From NCBI RefSeq assembly GCF_002946835.1, contig NZ_CP026652.1, positions 3,286,001 through 3,350,000 on the forward strand: a DNA stretch of 64,000 nt. Direction: 5' to 3'. The position numbers and the translations under genes are program-made. This DNA is from Streptomyces dengpaensis. GTDB taxonomy: Bacteria; Actinomycetota; Actinomycetes; Streptomycetales; Streptomycetaceae. Shown here piece after piece: positions 27,857-36,634 of this stretch (the stretch's first letter is position 1; each line of letters begins with the position of its first letter). Under the pieces are notes generated by a model. It did not search any database. It was not told the DNA's origin and saw only the letters and a list, made by a program, of their open reading frames with translations.

Positions 27857-29077
27857 TCACACCCCGGTGTCGAGAAGGGCGGCCGCCGTGAACAGCTCGA
27901 CCCCGACCGTGATCGCCGATTCGTCCGCGTCGAAATCGCCGCGGTGCAGGTCGCGGGTGGTGCGCTCGCCCGGTGTGCGGACGCCGAGGCGGGCCATCGC
28001 GCCGGGCACGTGCTCCAGGTACCAGGAGAAGTCCTCGCCGCCGAGGCTCTGCTCGGTGTCCTCGATGGAGTGCGCGCCGCGCCGCGCGGTCATGGCGTCG
28101 CGGAGCAGGTCCGTGACGGCCGGGTCGTTGACGACCGGCGGGACGCCCCGGATGTAGTTGATCTCTGACTTGGCGCGGTAGAGGTTCGCGATCTCGTCGA
28201 TGGCCGCGTGCACCAGGTCGGGCGCGGCCCGCCAGGCGCCCAGATCCAGGCAGCGCACGGTCCCGGAGAGCTCGGCGTGCTGAGGGATGACATTGCAGGC
28301 GTGCCCGGACTCGATCCGTCCCCAGGTCACGGCGAGCCCGCTGCGGGCGTCCACCCGCCGGGCGACGAGCGCCGGTACGTCAGTGACGACGCGTGCGGCG
28401 GCGGTGACGAGGTCGGTGGTGAGGTGGGGGCGCGCGGTGTGACCGCCCGCGCCGTCGAGCGCGACTTCGAGCCGGTCGCACGCGGAGGTGATGGGGCCGT
28501 GCCGCAACCCGATGCGCCCGGCGTCCACCCTCGGGTCGCAGTGCACGCCGATGATCCGCCCGACGCCGTCGAGGACGCCCGACTCGATCGCGTCCGGGGC
28601 GCCGCCGGGCAGCACCTCCTCCGCGGGCTGGAAGATCAGCCGTACGGGACGGGCAAGGCGCCCCTCGCGGTGCAGGTCGGCGAGGACGAGCCCGGCGCCG
28701 AGGACGACCGTGGTGTGCACGTCGTGGCCACAGGCGTGGGCGCGGTCGGGCACGGTCGAGCGGTACGCGCACTCGGTCTTGGTGTCCGGGATGGGCAGCG
28801 CGTCGATGTCGGCGCGCAGCGCGAGCATGGGCTGTACGCCGTCCCAGTCCCCGATGTCACAGATGAGGCCGGTCCCGGTGTCGAGGACGCGCGGCTTCAG
28901 GCCCGCCCGCTCCAGGCGCGCCTTGAGCGCGGCCGTGGTGCGGAACTCCTGGTTGCCGAGCTCCGGGTGCATGTGCAAGTCGCGGCGGAACGCGACGAGT
29001 TCGGCGCGCAGCGCCTCGGGCAGCGCGCCGGGGAGCAGGGGTTCCCCGGGGTGATCGGCCTCGGACTCTGGGGACAT
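27857..29077 (-). CDS. M20-family amidohydrolase
   Basis: Metal-dependent amidohydrolase/carboxypeptidase of the M20D (hippurate hydrolase/IAA-amino acid hydrolase) type. Motifs: RRDLHMHPELG, LRADIDALPI, ACGHDVHT with metal ligands, IFQPAEEV with the catalytic Glu, and LGGEDFSWYLE near the C terminus. About 406 residues from ATG 29077 (MSPESEADHPG). A GTG at 29089 would add four residues; neither has an ideally placed ribosome-binding site. The natural substrate cannot be told. It sits between the nucleoside transporter genes and the glycopolymer cluster and is terminated separately. Confidence 0.9.
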   Translation of the reverse strand: MSPESEADHPGEPLLPGALPEALRAELVAFRRDLHMHPELGNQEFRTTAALKARLERAGLKPRVLDTGTGLICDIGDWDGVQPMLALRADIDALPIPDTKTECAYRSTVPDRAHACGHDVHTTVVLGAGLVLADLHREGRLARPVRLIFQPAEEVLPGGAPDAIESGVLDGVGRIIGVHCDPRVDAGRIGLRHGPITSACDRLEVALDGAGGHTARPHLTTDLVTAAARVVTDVPALVARRVDARSGLAVTWGRIESGHACNVIPQHAELSGTVRCLDLGAWRAAPDLVHAAIDEIANLYRAKSEINYIRGVPPVVNDPAVTDLLRDAMTARRGAHSIEDTEQSLGGEDFSWYLEHVPGAMARLGVRTPGERTTRDLHRGDFDADESAITVGVELFTAAALLDTGV

Positions 29078-29378
29078 CAGTTGGTTCACCCTTTGAAGGG
29101 TAGGGCGACGGGACGGCCAACTGACCCACGATCAACAAAACTTCAGCCCGTTAGGCGAAGAAACCTGGCCGCGCGGCGCATACGTATCGACGGAGATGGG
29201 TAAACCCGCCCGGCTTTCCGGACGGATTGGATCTTGAGTCGGTCCGCCGGGGGTTGCCCGGGGATCCCCACGGGTGAACGCCCGACGTGCCGAGCCCACA
29301 CCCGTACTCCGCCTCTACGGTCTCACAGCACGCCGACGGGATCCGGAGCCCTTACCGGCGGTCAGGCCGTGCTCGTGG

Positions 29379-30458
29379 TCAGGCCGTGCTCGCCATCGTG
29401 AGCCGGTGGACGTCCCGTGCCGTGCCCGTGACCCCGGAGAGGAAGCCCTGAGCGCGCGGGGAGGCGTTCTGGGTCAGCCAGCTCGGGTCGATGTCGCAGA
29501 CGGCGACGCGGACCTCGGTGCCGGCCAGGGCCAGCGGCAGGGTGTGCACGACCGTCGACGGGAAGCTCAGGATCGTACGGCCGATGGGGCCACGGCGGGC
29601 GATCAGTTCGAGGGGCAGGTCCGGGCGGACGATTTCGAGGCCCGTCTCGTTGGCCAGGCGGTGCAGCTTGTCGGTGCTCTCGCGGCGGTGGGCGAAGTAG
29701 CGGGTCGCGCCGTGGGCCTGGGACAGGGCGCGGACCGCCGACAGATAGCGGTCCGGGTCGACCACGCCCGTCTCCACGAGGGAGGTGCCGACCAGGTCCG
29801 CGCCCTTGGTGATGCGGGGCGGGCCGAAGCGGGCGCGGGTCCAGGAGAAGTCGTTGGCGGTGATGCGGACGCCGTCCGGTGCCGATTCGATCGGCATGGA
29901 GGAGAAGACCTCGACCGTGCGGTGGGCGCTCGGCGTCAGGCGGCGCCTGGCCGAGGAGGACACCGGGGCGAAGAGCAGGTCGCGGGGGCCGGGGCGGCCG
30001 CCCTTGCGGTGCCAGCGGACCAGGCGTTCACCGCGGGCGAGCTGGGCGACGAACTCCATCGTCGCCGTGCCGTCGTCCACGACGACCAGGTCGCGGGCGC
30101 GGGTGATGGTCAGCAGGAGCTGTACGTAACGGGAGAACGGGTCGCCCATCACGATGCGGTGGGCCCTGCGCAGCAGGGGTGCCAGGCCTCCCACCGTGTG
30201 GAAGGGTGCGGTCGTGCCGCCGCGCGCCTCCTCCCAGCGGACCTCGTGACCCTCCTCGCGGGCCAGCTCGGCCATGCGGCGCAGTTGGCCGCGGGTCATC
30301 GGATCGTTGGGAGACAGGACGACGAGGGTGAGCCCCGCGCCGGGCGCCGTGCTGCTGAGGGCGTGTGTGTGCGCCCACTCCAGCACGTTCAGGAGCTGTA
30401 CCGGACTCTCGACGAAGGCGAGAGTGTGGGGGCCGGTGGATCCGGCGCGGGGGCTCAT
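29379..30458 (-). CDS. Sialyltransferase-like glycosyltransferase (GT52/polysialyltransferase type)
   Basis: A 359-residue protein with features of bacterial GT-B sialyltransferases: N-terminal FVESPVQLLNVLEW (Rossmann-like, common in this superfamily), LTLVVLSPNDP, and the D/E-D/E-G motif in DLVVVDDGTATMEF. A HP-like position YFAHRRE and the segment ILSFPSTVVHTLPLALAG follow. It lies just downstream of the nonulosonate synthase gene, so a role in transferring CMP-activated nonulosonate to a glycan is likely. No signal peptide is visible. Assignment rests on motifs and context. Confidence 0.68.
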   Translation of the reverse strand: MSPRAGSTGPHTLAFVESPVQLLNVLEWAHTHALSSTAPGAGLTLVVLSPNDPMTRGQLRRMAELAREEGHEVRWEEARGGTTAPFHTVGGLAPLLRRAHRIVMGDPFSRYVQLLLTITRARDLVVVDDGTATMEFVAQLARGERLVRWHRKGGRPGPRDLLFAPVSSSARRRLTPSAHRTVEVFSSMPIESAPDGVRITANDFSWTRARFGPPRITKGADLVGTSLVETGVVDPDRYLSAVRALSQAHGATRYFAHRRESTDKLHRLANETGLEIVRPDLPLELIARRGPIGRTILSFPSTVVHTLPLALAGTEVRVAVCDIDPSWLTQNASPRAQGFLSGVTGTARDVHRLTMASTA

Positions 30459-30499
30459 CGACGTACGACCGTCCCGTCGTAAGGAGGGGTTGAGGGCGT

Positions 30500-31435
30500 T
30501 CAGACCGCGACCGGCTCGCCCGCGGCGTCGGCGATCTCCGCCTCGGCGACGACGCCGGCGACGCGGCGCAGCTTCTTCATCGGGCCGAGCTCGGACTCGT
30601 AGACCTTCTTGACGCCGTCACCGAGGGACTCCTCGATGGTGCGGATGTCGCGGACGAGGCGGGCGAGGCCCTGCGGCTCGACGGAGGCGGCCTGGTCCGA
30701 GCCCCACATGGCGCGGTCGAGGGTGATGTGACGCTCGACGAAGGTGGCGCCGAGGGCGACCGCGGCGAGCGTGGTCTGCAGGCCGGTCTCGTGGCCGGAG
30801 TAGCCGATCGGGACGTTCGGGTACTCGGCCTGCAGGGTGTTGATCACGCGCAGGTTGAGCTCCTCGGCCTTGGCCGGGTAGGTCGACGTGGCGTGGCAGA
30901 GCAGGATGTTGTCCGAGCCGAGAACCTCGACGGCGTGGCGGATCTGCTTCGGCGTCGACATGCCGGTGGAGAGGATGACCGTGCGGCCGGTGGCGCGCAG
31001 GGCGCGCAGCAGCTCGTCGTCGGTCAGCGAGGCGGAGGCGACCTTGTGGGCCGGGACGTCGAACTTCTCCAGGAAGGCGACGGCCTCGGTGTCCCACGGG
31101 GAGGCGAACCAGTCGATGTTCTTGCTCTTGGCGTACTCGTCGATCTGGCGGTACTCGTCCTCACCGAACTCCACGCGGTGGCGGTAGTCGATGTAGGTCA
31201 TCCGGCCCCAGGGGGTGTCGCGCTCGATGTCCCACTGGTCGCGCGGGGTGCAGATCTCCGGGGTGCGCTTCTGGAACTTGACGGCGTCGCAGCCGGCCTC
31301 GGCGGCGGCGTCGATCAGCTTGAAGGCGTTCTCGAGCTCGCCGTTGTGGTTGATGCCGATCTCACCGACGACGTAGACGGGCTGACCCGGGCCGGCGGTC
31401 TTCGAACCGAACGTGCGCAGACGGGAGTTGCTCAT
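30500..31435 (-). CDS. NeuB-like nonulosonic acid synthase (N-acetylneuraminate/Kdn synthase family)
   Basis: Condenses phosphoenolpyruvate with a mannose-type sugar to a nine-carbon acid. The 311-residue protein has the NeuB domain: VVGEIGINHNGELENAF, DAVKFQKRTPE, WFASPWDTEAVAFLEKF, VPAHKVASAS and ILSTGMST, CHATSTYPA, GYSGHETG, ERHITLDRAMWGSD. It ends shortly after KKLRRV, so the usual C-terminal SAF (antifreeze-like) domain is missing. No UDP-GlcNAc 2-epimerase is nearby, which fits Kdn rather than Neu5Ac as product. The next gene upstream, 14 bases away, encodes the CMP-transferase. Confidence 0.9.
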   Translation of the reverse strand: MSNSRLRTFGSKTAGPGQPVYVVGEIGINHNGELENAFKLIDAAAEAGCDAVKFQKRTPEICTPRDQWDIERDTPWGRMTYIDYRHRVEFGEDEYRQIDEYAKSKNIDWFASPWDTEAVAFLEKFDVPAHKVASASLTDDELLRALRATGRTVILSTGMSTPKQIRHAVEVLGSDNILLCHATSTYPAKAEELNLRVINTLQAEYPNVPIGYSGHETGLQTTLAAVALGATFVERHITLDRAMWGSDQAASVEPQGLARLVRDIRTIEESLGDGVKKVYESELGPMKKLRRVAGVVAEAEIADAAGEPVAV

Positions 31436-31449
31436 GGTGGAGAAGTTCC

Positions 31450-32748
31450 TTACTTGTGGAGGGAGTCGAGAGAAGGGCCGAGGATCCAGCTGGCGATCTC
31501 TCGGATCGCGCCGTCGCCACCGGGGACGGTGGTGACCGCGCGTGCGGCGCCGCGCACAACGTCATGGGCGCTCGCGACCGCCACGGGCCAGCCCACGAGG
31601 GCGAAGCACGGGAGGTCGTTGACGTCGTTGCCGACGTAGAGCACGCGCTCCGGCGCGATGCCCTGCTCCTCGCACCACTGCTTCAGTGCGAGGTCCTTGC
31701 GGTCGATGCCGTGGAGGACCGGGATCTTGAGCTTCCTGGCCCGGGCGGCGACCACCGGGTTCTGTTCCGTGGACAGGATCAGCATCGTCAGCCCGCTCTT
31801 GCGGAGGGCGGCGATACCGAGGCCGTCCCCGCGGTGCACGGAGACGAATTCCCGTCCGTCGGAGTCGATCAGCACCCTGTCGTCGGTCTGGGTGCCGTCG
31901 AAGTCGAGGACGACCGCGTCGATGTCGGCGGCGGTCGGGAGCGAACCGGGGCGGTTCGCGTCGAAGAGGGGGGCCAGCGCGCGGGCGCGGGCGAGGTCGT
32001 GCGGGTCGTCGATCTCCAGCACGCGGGCCGGGTCGGTGCGCACGAGTTCCGTACGGCCGAAGAAGCGGTGCTTGGCCTCGCGGAAGCCCGCCGCGTCCAT
32101 GCCGTAGACGGCGCCGGTCTCCAGGAGGTCCTGGGGGCGGTCCTGGCGGCGCGGGCGGAAGGACTTGTCGTGGTTGACGCCGTAGCCGCCGCTCGTCGCG
32201 GTGTCCGAGACGAGGGTGTCGGTGCCGTTCTCCGTCGCGGCGCGCTGGGTGTCGACGACAACGGGGTCGTCGTCCGCGTCGCGCCACACGAAGCCGTGGA
32301 AGGGAGCCACGGTCAGCGCCGTGTCCGCGCCGTTCCCGGTGATCGCCTGGACGACGCCGTCCACGTCCTCGCGGATGATGAACGGGCTGGTGCACTGCAC
32401 GAGGAGGACCACGTCGACCGGGGCACCGTGCAGGGCCTCGTGGGCGTCCATGGCGTGCAGGACGGCGGCCTCGGAGGTGGCGGTGTCGCCGGCGATGGCG
32501 GCGGGGCGCAGCACGACCTCGGCGCCGGCCTCGCGGGCCGCGGCGGCGATCGCCTGGTCGTCCGTGGAGACCACGACGTCCGTGACGAGCCGCGTGGCAC
32601 GGCACTCGCGCACCGCGCGGGCCACCAGCGGCACACCGCCGACCGGCAGGAGGTTCTTCGCGGGCACGCCCTTGGAGCCGCCGCGCGCGGGGATCACCGC
32701 GAGTACGCGGCGCACGGGCGCGGCTTGGCCCGCTTCGGAGTTGGTCAT
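31450..32748 (-). CDS. CMP-nonulosonate cytidylyltransferase fused to a HAD phosphatase
   Basis: A 432-residue two-domain enzyme from ATG 32748 (MTNSEAGQAAPV) with AAGGAGA nine bases upstream. Residues about 14-240 are an NeuA-like cytidylyltransferase (VIPARGGSKGVPAKN, VLLVQCTSPFI). Residues about 270-432 are a KdsC-like HAD domain with the nucleophile motif VVLDFDGTQTDD, LSTEQNPVV and YVGNDVNDLPC. Together with the NeuB-like protein this could convert a 9-phosphate intermediate to the free acid and then to the CMP-activated sugar. Both catalytic Asp residues of the HAD motif are kept. Operon with the NeuB-like gene. Confidence 0.9.
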   Translation of the reverse strand: MTNSEAGQAAPVRRVLAVIPARGGSKGVPAKNLLPVGGVPLVARAVRECRATRLVTDVVVSTDDQAIAAAAREAGAEVVLRPAAIAGDTATSEAAVLHAMDAHEALHGAPVDVVLLVQCTSPFIIREDVDGVVQAITGNGADTALTVAPFHGFVWRDADDDPVVVDTQRAATENGTDTLVSDTATSGGYGVNHDKSFRPRRQDRPQDLLETGAVYGMDAAGFREAKHRFFGRTELVRTDPARVLEIDDPHDLARARALAPLFDANRPGSLPTAADIDAVVLDFDGTQTDDRVLIDSDGREFVSVHRGDGLGIAALRKSGLTMLILSTEQNPVVAARARKLKIPVLHGIDRKDLALKQWCEEQGIAPERVLYVGNDVNDLPCFALVGWPVAVASAHDVVRGAARAVTTVPGGDGAIREIASWILGPSLDSLHK

Positions 32749-32810
32749 GCGCTGTTCTCCTTGACGAGGGAGGCGAGGAAGGCGAGAAGCGCCGGGGGGC
32801 TCGGTGGCGG

Positions 32811-34127
32811 TCACAGCTCCCCCATCCGCCGGATCACCGGTGCCACGCGCTGGACGCCGTGGCGGTAGGCGCCGCGGGCGGCCCGGCGCACGATCTGCCG
32901 TACGGGGCTGGGCTCCTTGTCCGCCGCGGGCGCGCCGGGCAGCGGGCCGCCGTCCGGGCCGAGGTGGTGGCGGGCGAGGATGCCGGGCAGATAGCCGGGC
33001 GCGGTTTCGGGCGTGTAGTACGGGGCGAGGGGCGGGAGTCGGCCCCCCTCCAGCAGTTCGGTGATGCGGGAGCGCGCCGCGTCGAAGGCCGTCTCGTACG
33101 AGCCGTCGGCGGCGACGCCCTGCCGGGCCACCCACGCCGCGTCGGACTCCGGCAGGTGCCCTTCGTCGAGCTGGTCCCAGGAGGCGAGGCAGCCGGAGCC
33201 CACGAAGTGGTGGTTGCCGAGCGCCTCGCGCACCCCGAGGTCGGTCAGGACGACCGTGGGGATACGGCGGTGCAGGGACTCCAGGGCGGCCGTGGAGCTC
33301 ATGGTGACCAGCAGGTCGGTGCGGTCGAGGACCTCACCCATGTGCCCGTACACCAGCCGGAAGTTGGCCGGCAGGTCGACCCGCTGCGCCAGCTTCTGGT
33401 AGGGCAACTCCTCGATATGCGTGGTGTGTTCACCCGGCTTGGAGCGCAGCTTGAGCAGCACTTCACGGTCCGGGTGGAGGCGCGCGTGCTGGACCAGCCG
33501 GTTCAGCAGGTACGTACGGTCCTTGCGGCTCTCCGGTACGGAGGGCTGCGCGGCGAAGACGACCGTGTACGGGTCCTCACCGCCGGCGTAGGGCTCGCCG
33601 CCGAGGAACGGCAGCGCGACCTCCGTCACCGACGAGGCGTCGGCGCCGACTCCTTCGTACACGACCCGGAAACGGTCCGCGTCCTGGCGGGAGTTGGCGA
33701 GGACGAGGTCCGCGCCGTGCCGCAGCAGCAGGCCGTCGGCGAGCTTCTCGTAGACGACGCCGACATAGCCGGTGACGACCACGGGCCGCTTCGTCCGCCC
33801 GTCCCAGGCGTGCGCCAGTCCGTGCAGCATCGCCTGGACGGCGCCGCCGACGAGGGAGAGGACGACTACGTCGTAGGCGCACTCCTCCTTCGCCATCTCG
33901 CGCAGGAACTCGACCGCGGTGACCTCACGGAGGGAGTCCGCGCGGACGCCGACTTCTTCGAGCTGGCGGGCGGTGGGGGTGGCACGGCCGCGCAGGAGGA
34001 ATCCGTCGAGGCGAATGTCCGATTCGGCCGGAGAAATGCGGTTCGCGGTGAGCGATCCCCATTTCCACCGAGTGTCGGAATCCGCAAGGACGGCCACCCG
34101 CAGGGACTTCGTGGTACTTGCTGGCAC
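32811..34127 (-). CDS. DUF6716-type putative glycosyltransferase
   Basis: About 438 residues. The protein looks like a GT-B glycosyltransferase of the sialyltransferase-like kind: N-terminal LRVAVLADSDTRWKWG, ANSRQDADRF, VLLKLRSKPGEHTTH, and the Ser-Ser-Thr motif LLVTMSSTAALESL. A basic, Pro-rich C terminus follows. The longest frame begins at a TTG (34166); GTG 34127 is chosen here without a clear ribosome-binding site, so the start is uncertain. It lies in the same orientation as the CMP-transferase gene, 62 bases upstream of it, and is divergent from the next glycosyltransferase. Confidence 0.7.
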   Translation of the reverse strand: MPASTTKSLRVAVLADSDTRWKWGSLTANRISPAESDIRLDGFLLRGRATPTARQLEEVGVRADSLREVTAVEFLREMAKEECAYDVVVLSLVGGAVQAMLHGLAHAWDGRTKRPVVVTGYVGVVYEKLADGLLLRHGADLVLANSRQDADRFRVVYEGVGADASSVTEVALPFLGGEPYAGGEDPYTVVFAAQPSVPESRKDRTYLLNRLVQHARLHPDREVLLKLRSKPGEHTTHIEELPYQKLAQRVDLPANFRLVYGHMGEVLDRTDLLVTMSSTAALESLHRRIPTVVLTDLGVREALGNHHFVGSGCLASWDQLDEGHLPESDAAWVARQGVAADGSYETAFDAARSRITELLEGGRLPPLAPYYTPETAPGYLPGILARHHLGPDGGPLPGAPAADKEPSPVRQIVRRAARGAYRHGVQRVAPVIRRMGEL

Positions 34128-34325
34128 GTCGAAGACGCTAGGAAGCCATTTCGAGGTCCTGCCCAACCCGAATACAACAAACGGTTAACAGCACATCTAC
34201 GAATGGCGAATCGGGCCCCGATGGACCCGGAAACCAGCTGGGTTCACGGTTCCGCCACGCGTCGTTCACCTGACATCTCACCAGCGGTCAAGACGAATGC
34301 CGGGCCGCCGCCTAACGTCACGTGG

Positions 34326-35303
34326 GTGGTCAAGCTCTCCGTCATCGTGCCGTTCTACAACGTGCAGCAATACGCGCCCGACACCCTGAAGAGCCTGCGT
34401 GCGAACGCGCGGGCCGACTTCGAATTCATTCTCGTCGACGACTGCTCGCGCGACGAGACACCGGACATTCTCGCGCGCGCGGAGCGCGAGCTCCCGGGTG
34501 CGGTGTATGTCAGACACGAGAAGAACGGAGGGCTGGCAACCGCGCGCAACACCGGCATCGACGCCGCGCGCGGCGAATACCTCACGTTCCTCGACGGGGA
34601 CGACTGGCTCGCCCCCGGCTATTACGAGCAACTCCTGGCCTCCATCGAAGACTTGGGTTGCGACTTCGTCCGTACCGACCATGTCCAGTGCACCGCCCGC
34701 GCCCGCTCCATCCACCGCGTACCGAACGGTCGCCGGGGTGTCGTCATGAACCCGCGCGACGCCATCCTCCCCGCCGACCGGTCCACCTCCGTCGACTACG
34801 CATACGCCTGGGCGGGCATCTACCACCGCCGTCTCCTCGACCGCGGCCTGCTGCACTTCACCGACGGACTGCGCACGGCCGAGGACCGGCCGTGGATCTG
34901 GAAGCTGCACCGGGAGGCGGAATCCTTCGCCACGGTGGGGCTGCTCGGCGTGTTCTACCGGCGTGGCGTAGCCTCCTCACTGACACAGATCGGTGACGTA
35001 CGTCAGCTCGATTTCATCCGCGCGTTCGATCAGGTGGTTGCGGAAACCGCCGAGGACCCCGAAGCGGAAAGACTTCTGCCCAAAGCCGTGCGCACGTATT
35101 GCGCGATTATTTCCCATCACCTGGGATCCATCGAAAGGTTCGAGCCAGCGGTGGCACGGAAACTCAAGTCGATGAGCGCCGTCGCGCTGCGGCGCATGCC
35201 GCAGGACGTGCTCGACGACGCCCTCGACTCGATGGACGTCCAGCGCGCCGGTCGGCTGCGCCGGCTGCGCCGCCGTCCCACCGGCGCGGGGGTGGCCGCG
35301 TGA
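34326..35303 (+). CDS. Family 2 glycosyltransferase
   Basis: A 325-residue GT-A (GT2) enzyme: the start VVKLSVIVPFYN, nucleotide-binding ILVDDCSRDET, GLATARNTGIDAARG and the metal-binding DGDDW motif followed by a helical C-terminal half. GTG 34326 puts the first strand at residue 3, as is typical; the longer upstream frame has no support. Its stop overlaps the GTG of the polysialyltransferase-like gene (GTGA), so they are co-translated. It probably extends the surface glycopolymer. Confidence 0.88.
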   Translation: MVKLSVIVPFYNVQQYAPDTLKSLRANARADFEFILVDDCSRDETPDILARAERELPGAVYVRHEKNGGLATARNTGIDAARGEYLTFLDGDDWLAPGYYEQLLASIEDLGCDFVRTDHVQCTARARSIHRVPNGRRGVVMNPRDAILPADRSTSVDYAYAWAGIYHRRLLDRGLLHFTDGLRTAEDRPWIWKLHREAESFATVGLLGVFYRRGVASSLTQIGDVRQLDFIRAFDQVVAETAEDPEAERLLPKAVRTYCAIISHHLGSIERFEPAVARKLKSMSAVALRRMPQDVLDDALDSMDVQRAGRLRRLRRRPTGAGVAA

Positions 35304-36634
35304 CCACCCAGATCTTCCTGGCGTCCACGCTGTACGGCACGGCCACGCTCGCCGCCGCCCTGGACAGCAAGTGCTTCACGCCGGCCGACCGGCGCATCCT
35401 GCTCGTCTCCAACAACGCGACGACGCCCGAGACGACCCCCGCCCTGGACGAGATGCCCGGCTTCGAGCGGCTGCGCGGCCGCTTCGACGACGTGATCTCG
35501 TGGAACGAGACCATCTCCCCCTTCCACCCGGGCGGCTGGGCCCCGCGGCTCGACGACGTACCCCTGTGGGAACGCCATCTGCGGCTCGCCTGGAACCTCG
35601 GCGACGACGACATCGAGCTGGCCGTCGAGTCGATCCAGGTGCACCCGGCGCTCGGCGTCTCGCAAATCTTCACCGGCGCGCCCGTCACCGTGTACGCGGA
35701 CGGCCTGATGAGCTACGGCCCCACCCGCAACAAGATCGACCCCCTGGTCGGCACGCGCGTGTCCCGGCTGCTCCACCTGGACCTGGTGCCGGGCCTCAAG
35801 CCGCTGCTCCTGACGGAGTTCGGCGTCGAGCCCGAGATCGTACCGACGGACGCGTTCGTCAAGGTGCTCGCCGACCTCGAGAGCACCGGCGACGAGTTGC
35901 CCGCGATCGACGAACCCGCGCTGCTGCTGGGCCAGTACCTCTCCGCCCTCGACATCCTCACCGCCGAGGAGGAGGAGGCCCTCCACGTACGGATGCTGAA
36001 GGGCGCCCTGGCGCTCGGCCACACCCGCGTGGTGTTCAAGCCGCACCCGTCGGCCCCGGCCCGCTGGTCGCGCCTGCTGGAGAAGGAGGCCGAGAAGCTG
36101 GGCGCCGACCTCACGGTGCTCGACACGCCCGTCCTCGCCGAGGTGCTCTACCAGCGGATGCGCCCCGCCCTGGTCGTCGGCTGCTTCTCCACCGCGCTGC
36201 TCACGGCGTCCGCGCTGTACGGCCTTCCTGTCGCCCGCATCGGCACCGAGGCCCTCCTGGAGCGCCTCACGCCGTACGAGAACAGCAACCGCATCCCCGT
36301 CACCATCGTCGACGCCGTGCTGCCGGAGCTGACGGACAAGGCGGCCGTCACCGAGCAGCGGAACGGCCTGGACGCCGCGGCCCTCACCGAACTCGTGCGC
36401 GCCGTCGGCTTCGCCATGCAGCCGAAGATCTACCCGGACCTGCGCAAGGCCGCCGAGGAGTATCTGACGCACAAGCTGAACACGCACACCTGGCGGTACT
36501 TCAAGCGACGCCGGCTCACCTCTCTGGCACTGCCCGGCGCGGTTCCCGCGCAGCTCGCCTTCATCCCGCGCAATGCGACGGTACGCCGAGTGGCACGCCG
36601 CGCACGGTCGCTGAAGCGAGCCACGCTCGGATGA
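35300..36634 (+). CDS. Polysialyltransferase-like glycosyltransferase (PF07388-type)
   Basis: A 444-residue protein starting at GTG 35300 inside the preceding stop. Motifs resemble the alpha-2,8-polysialyltransferase family: N-terminal QIFLASTLYGTATLAAAL, TVYADGLMSYGP (acidic-Gly motif), the HP motif VVFKPHPSAPARW and the Ser-Thr motif VGCFSTALLTASALYG. These residues bind CMP-sugars in bacterial sialyltransferases. A basic C-terminal tail could associate with the membrane. It overlaps the acyltransferase gene (ATGA) in one operon. Confidence 0.78.
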   Translation: MTTQIFLASTLYGTATLAAALDSKCFTPADRRILLVSNNATTPETTPALDEMPGFERLRGRFDDVISWNETISPFHPGGWAPRLDDVPLWERHLRLAWNLGDDDIELAVESIQVHPALGVSQIFTGAPVTVYADGLMSYGPTRNKIDPLVGTRVSRLLHLDLVPGLKPLLLTEFGVEPEIVPTDAFVKVLADLESTGDELPAIDEPALLLGQYLSALDILTAEEEEALHVRMLKGALALGHTRVVFKPHPSAPARWSRLLEKEAEKLGADLTVLDTPVLAEVLYQRMRPALVVGCFSTALLTASALYGLPVARIGTEALLERLTPYENSNRIPVTIVDAVLPELTDKAAVTEQRNGLDAAALTELVRAVGFAMQPKIYPDLRKAAEEYLTHKLNTHTWRYFKRRRLTSLALPGAVPAQLAFIPRNATVRRVARRARSLKRATLG

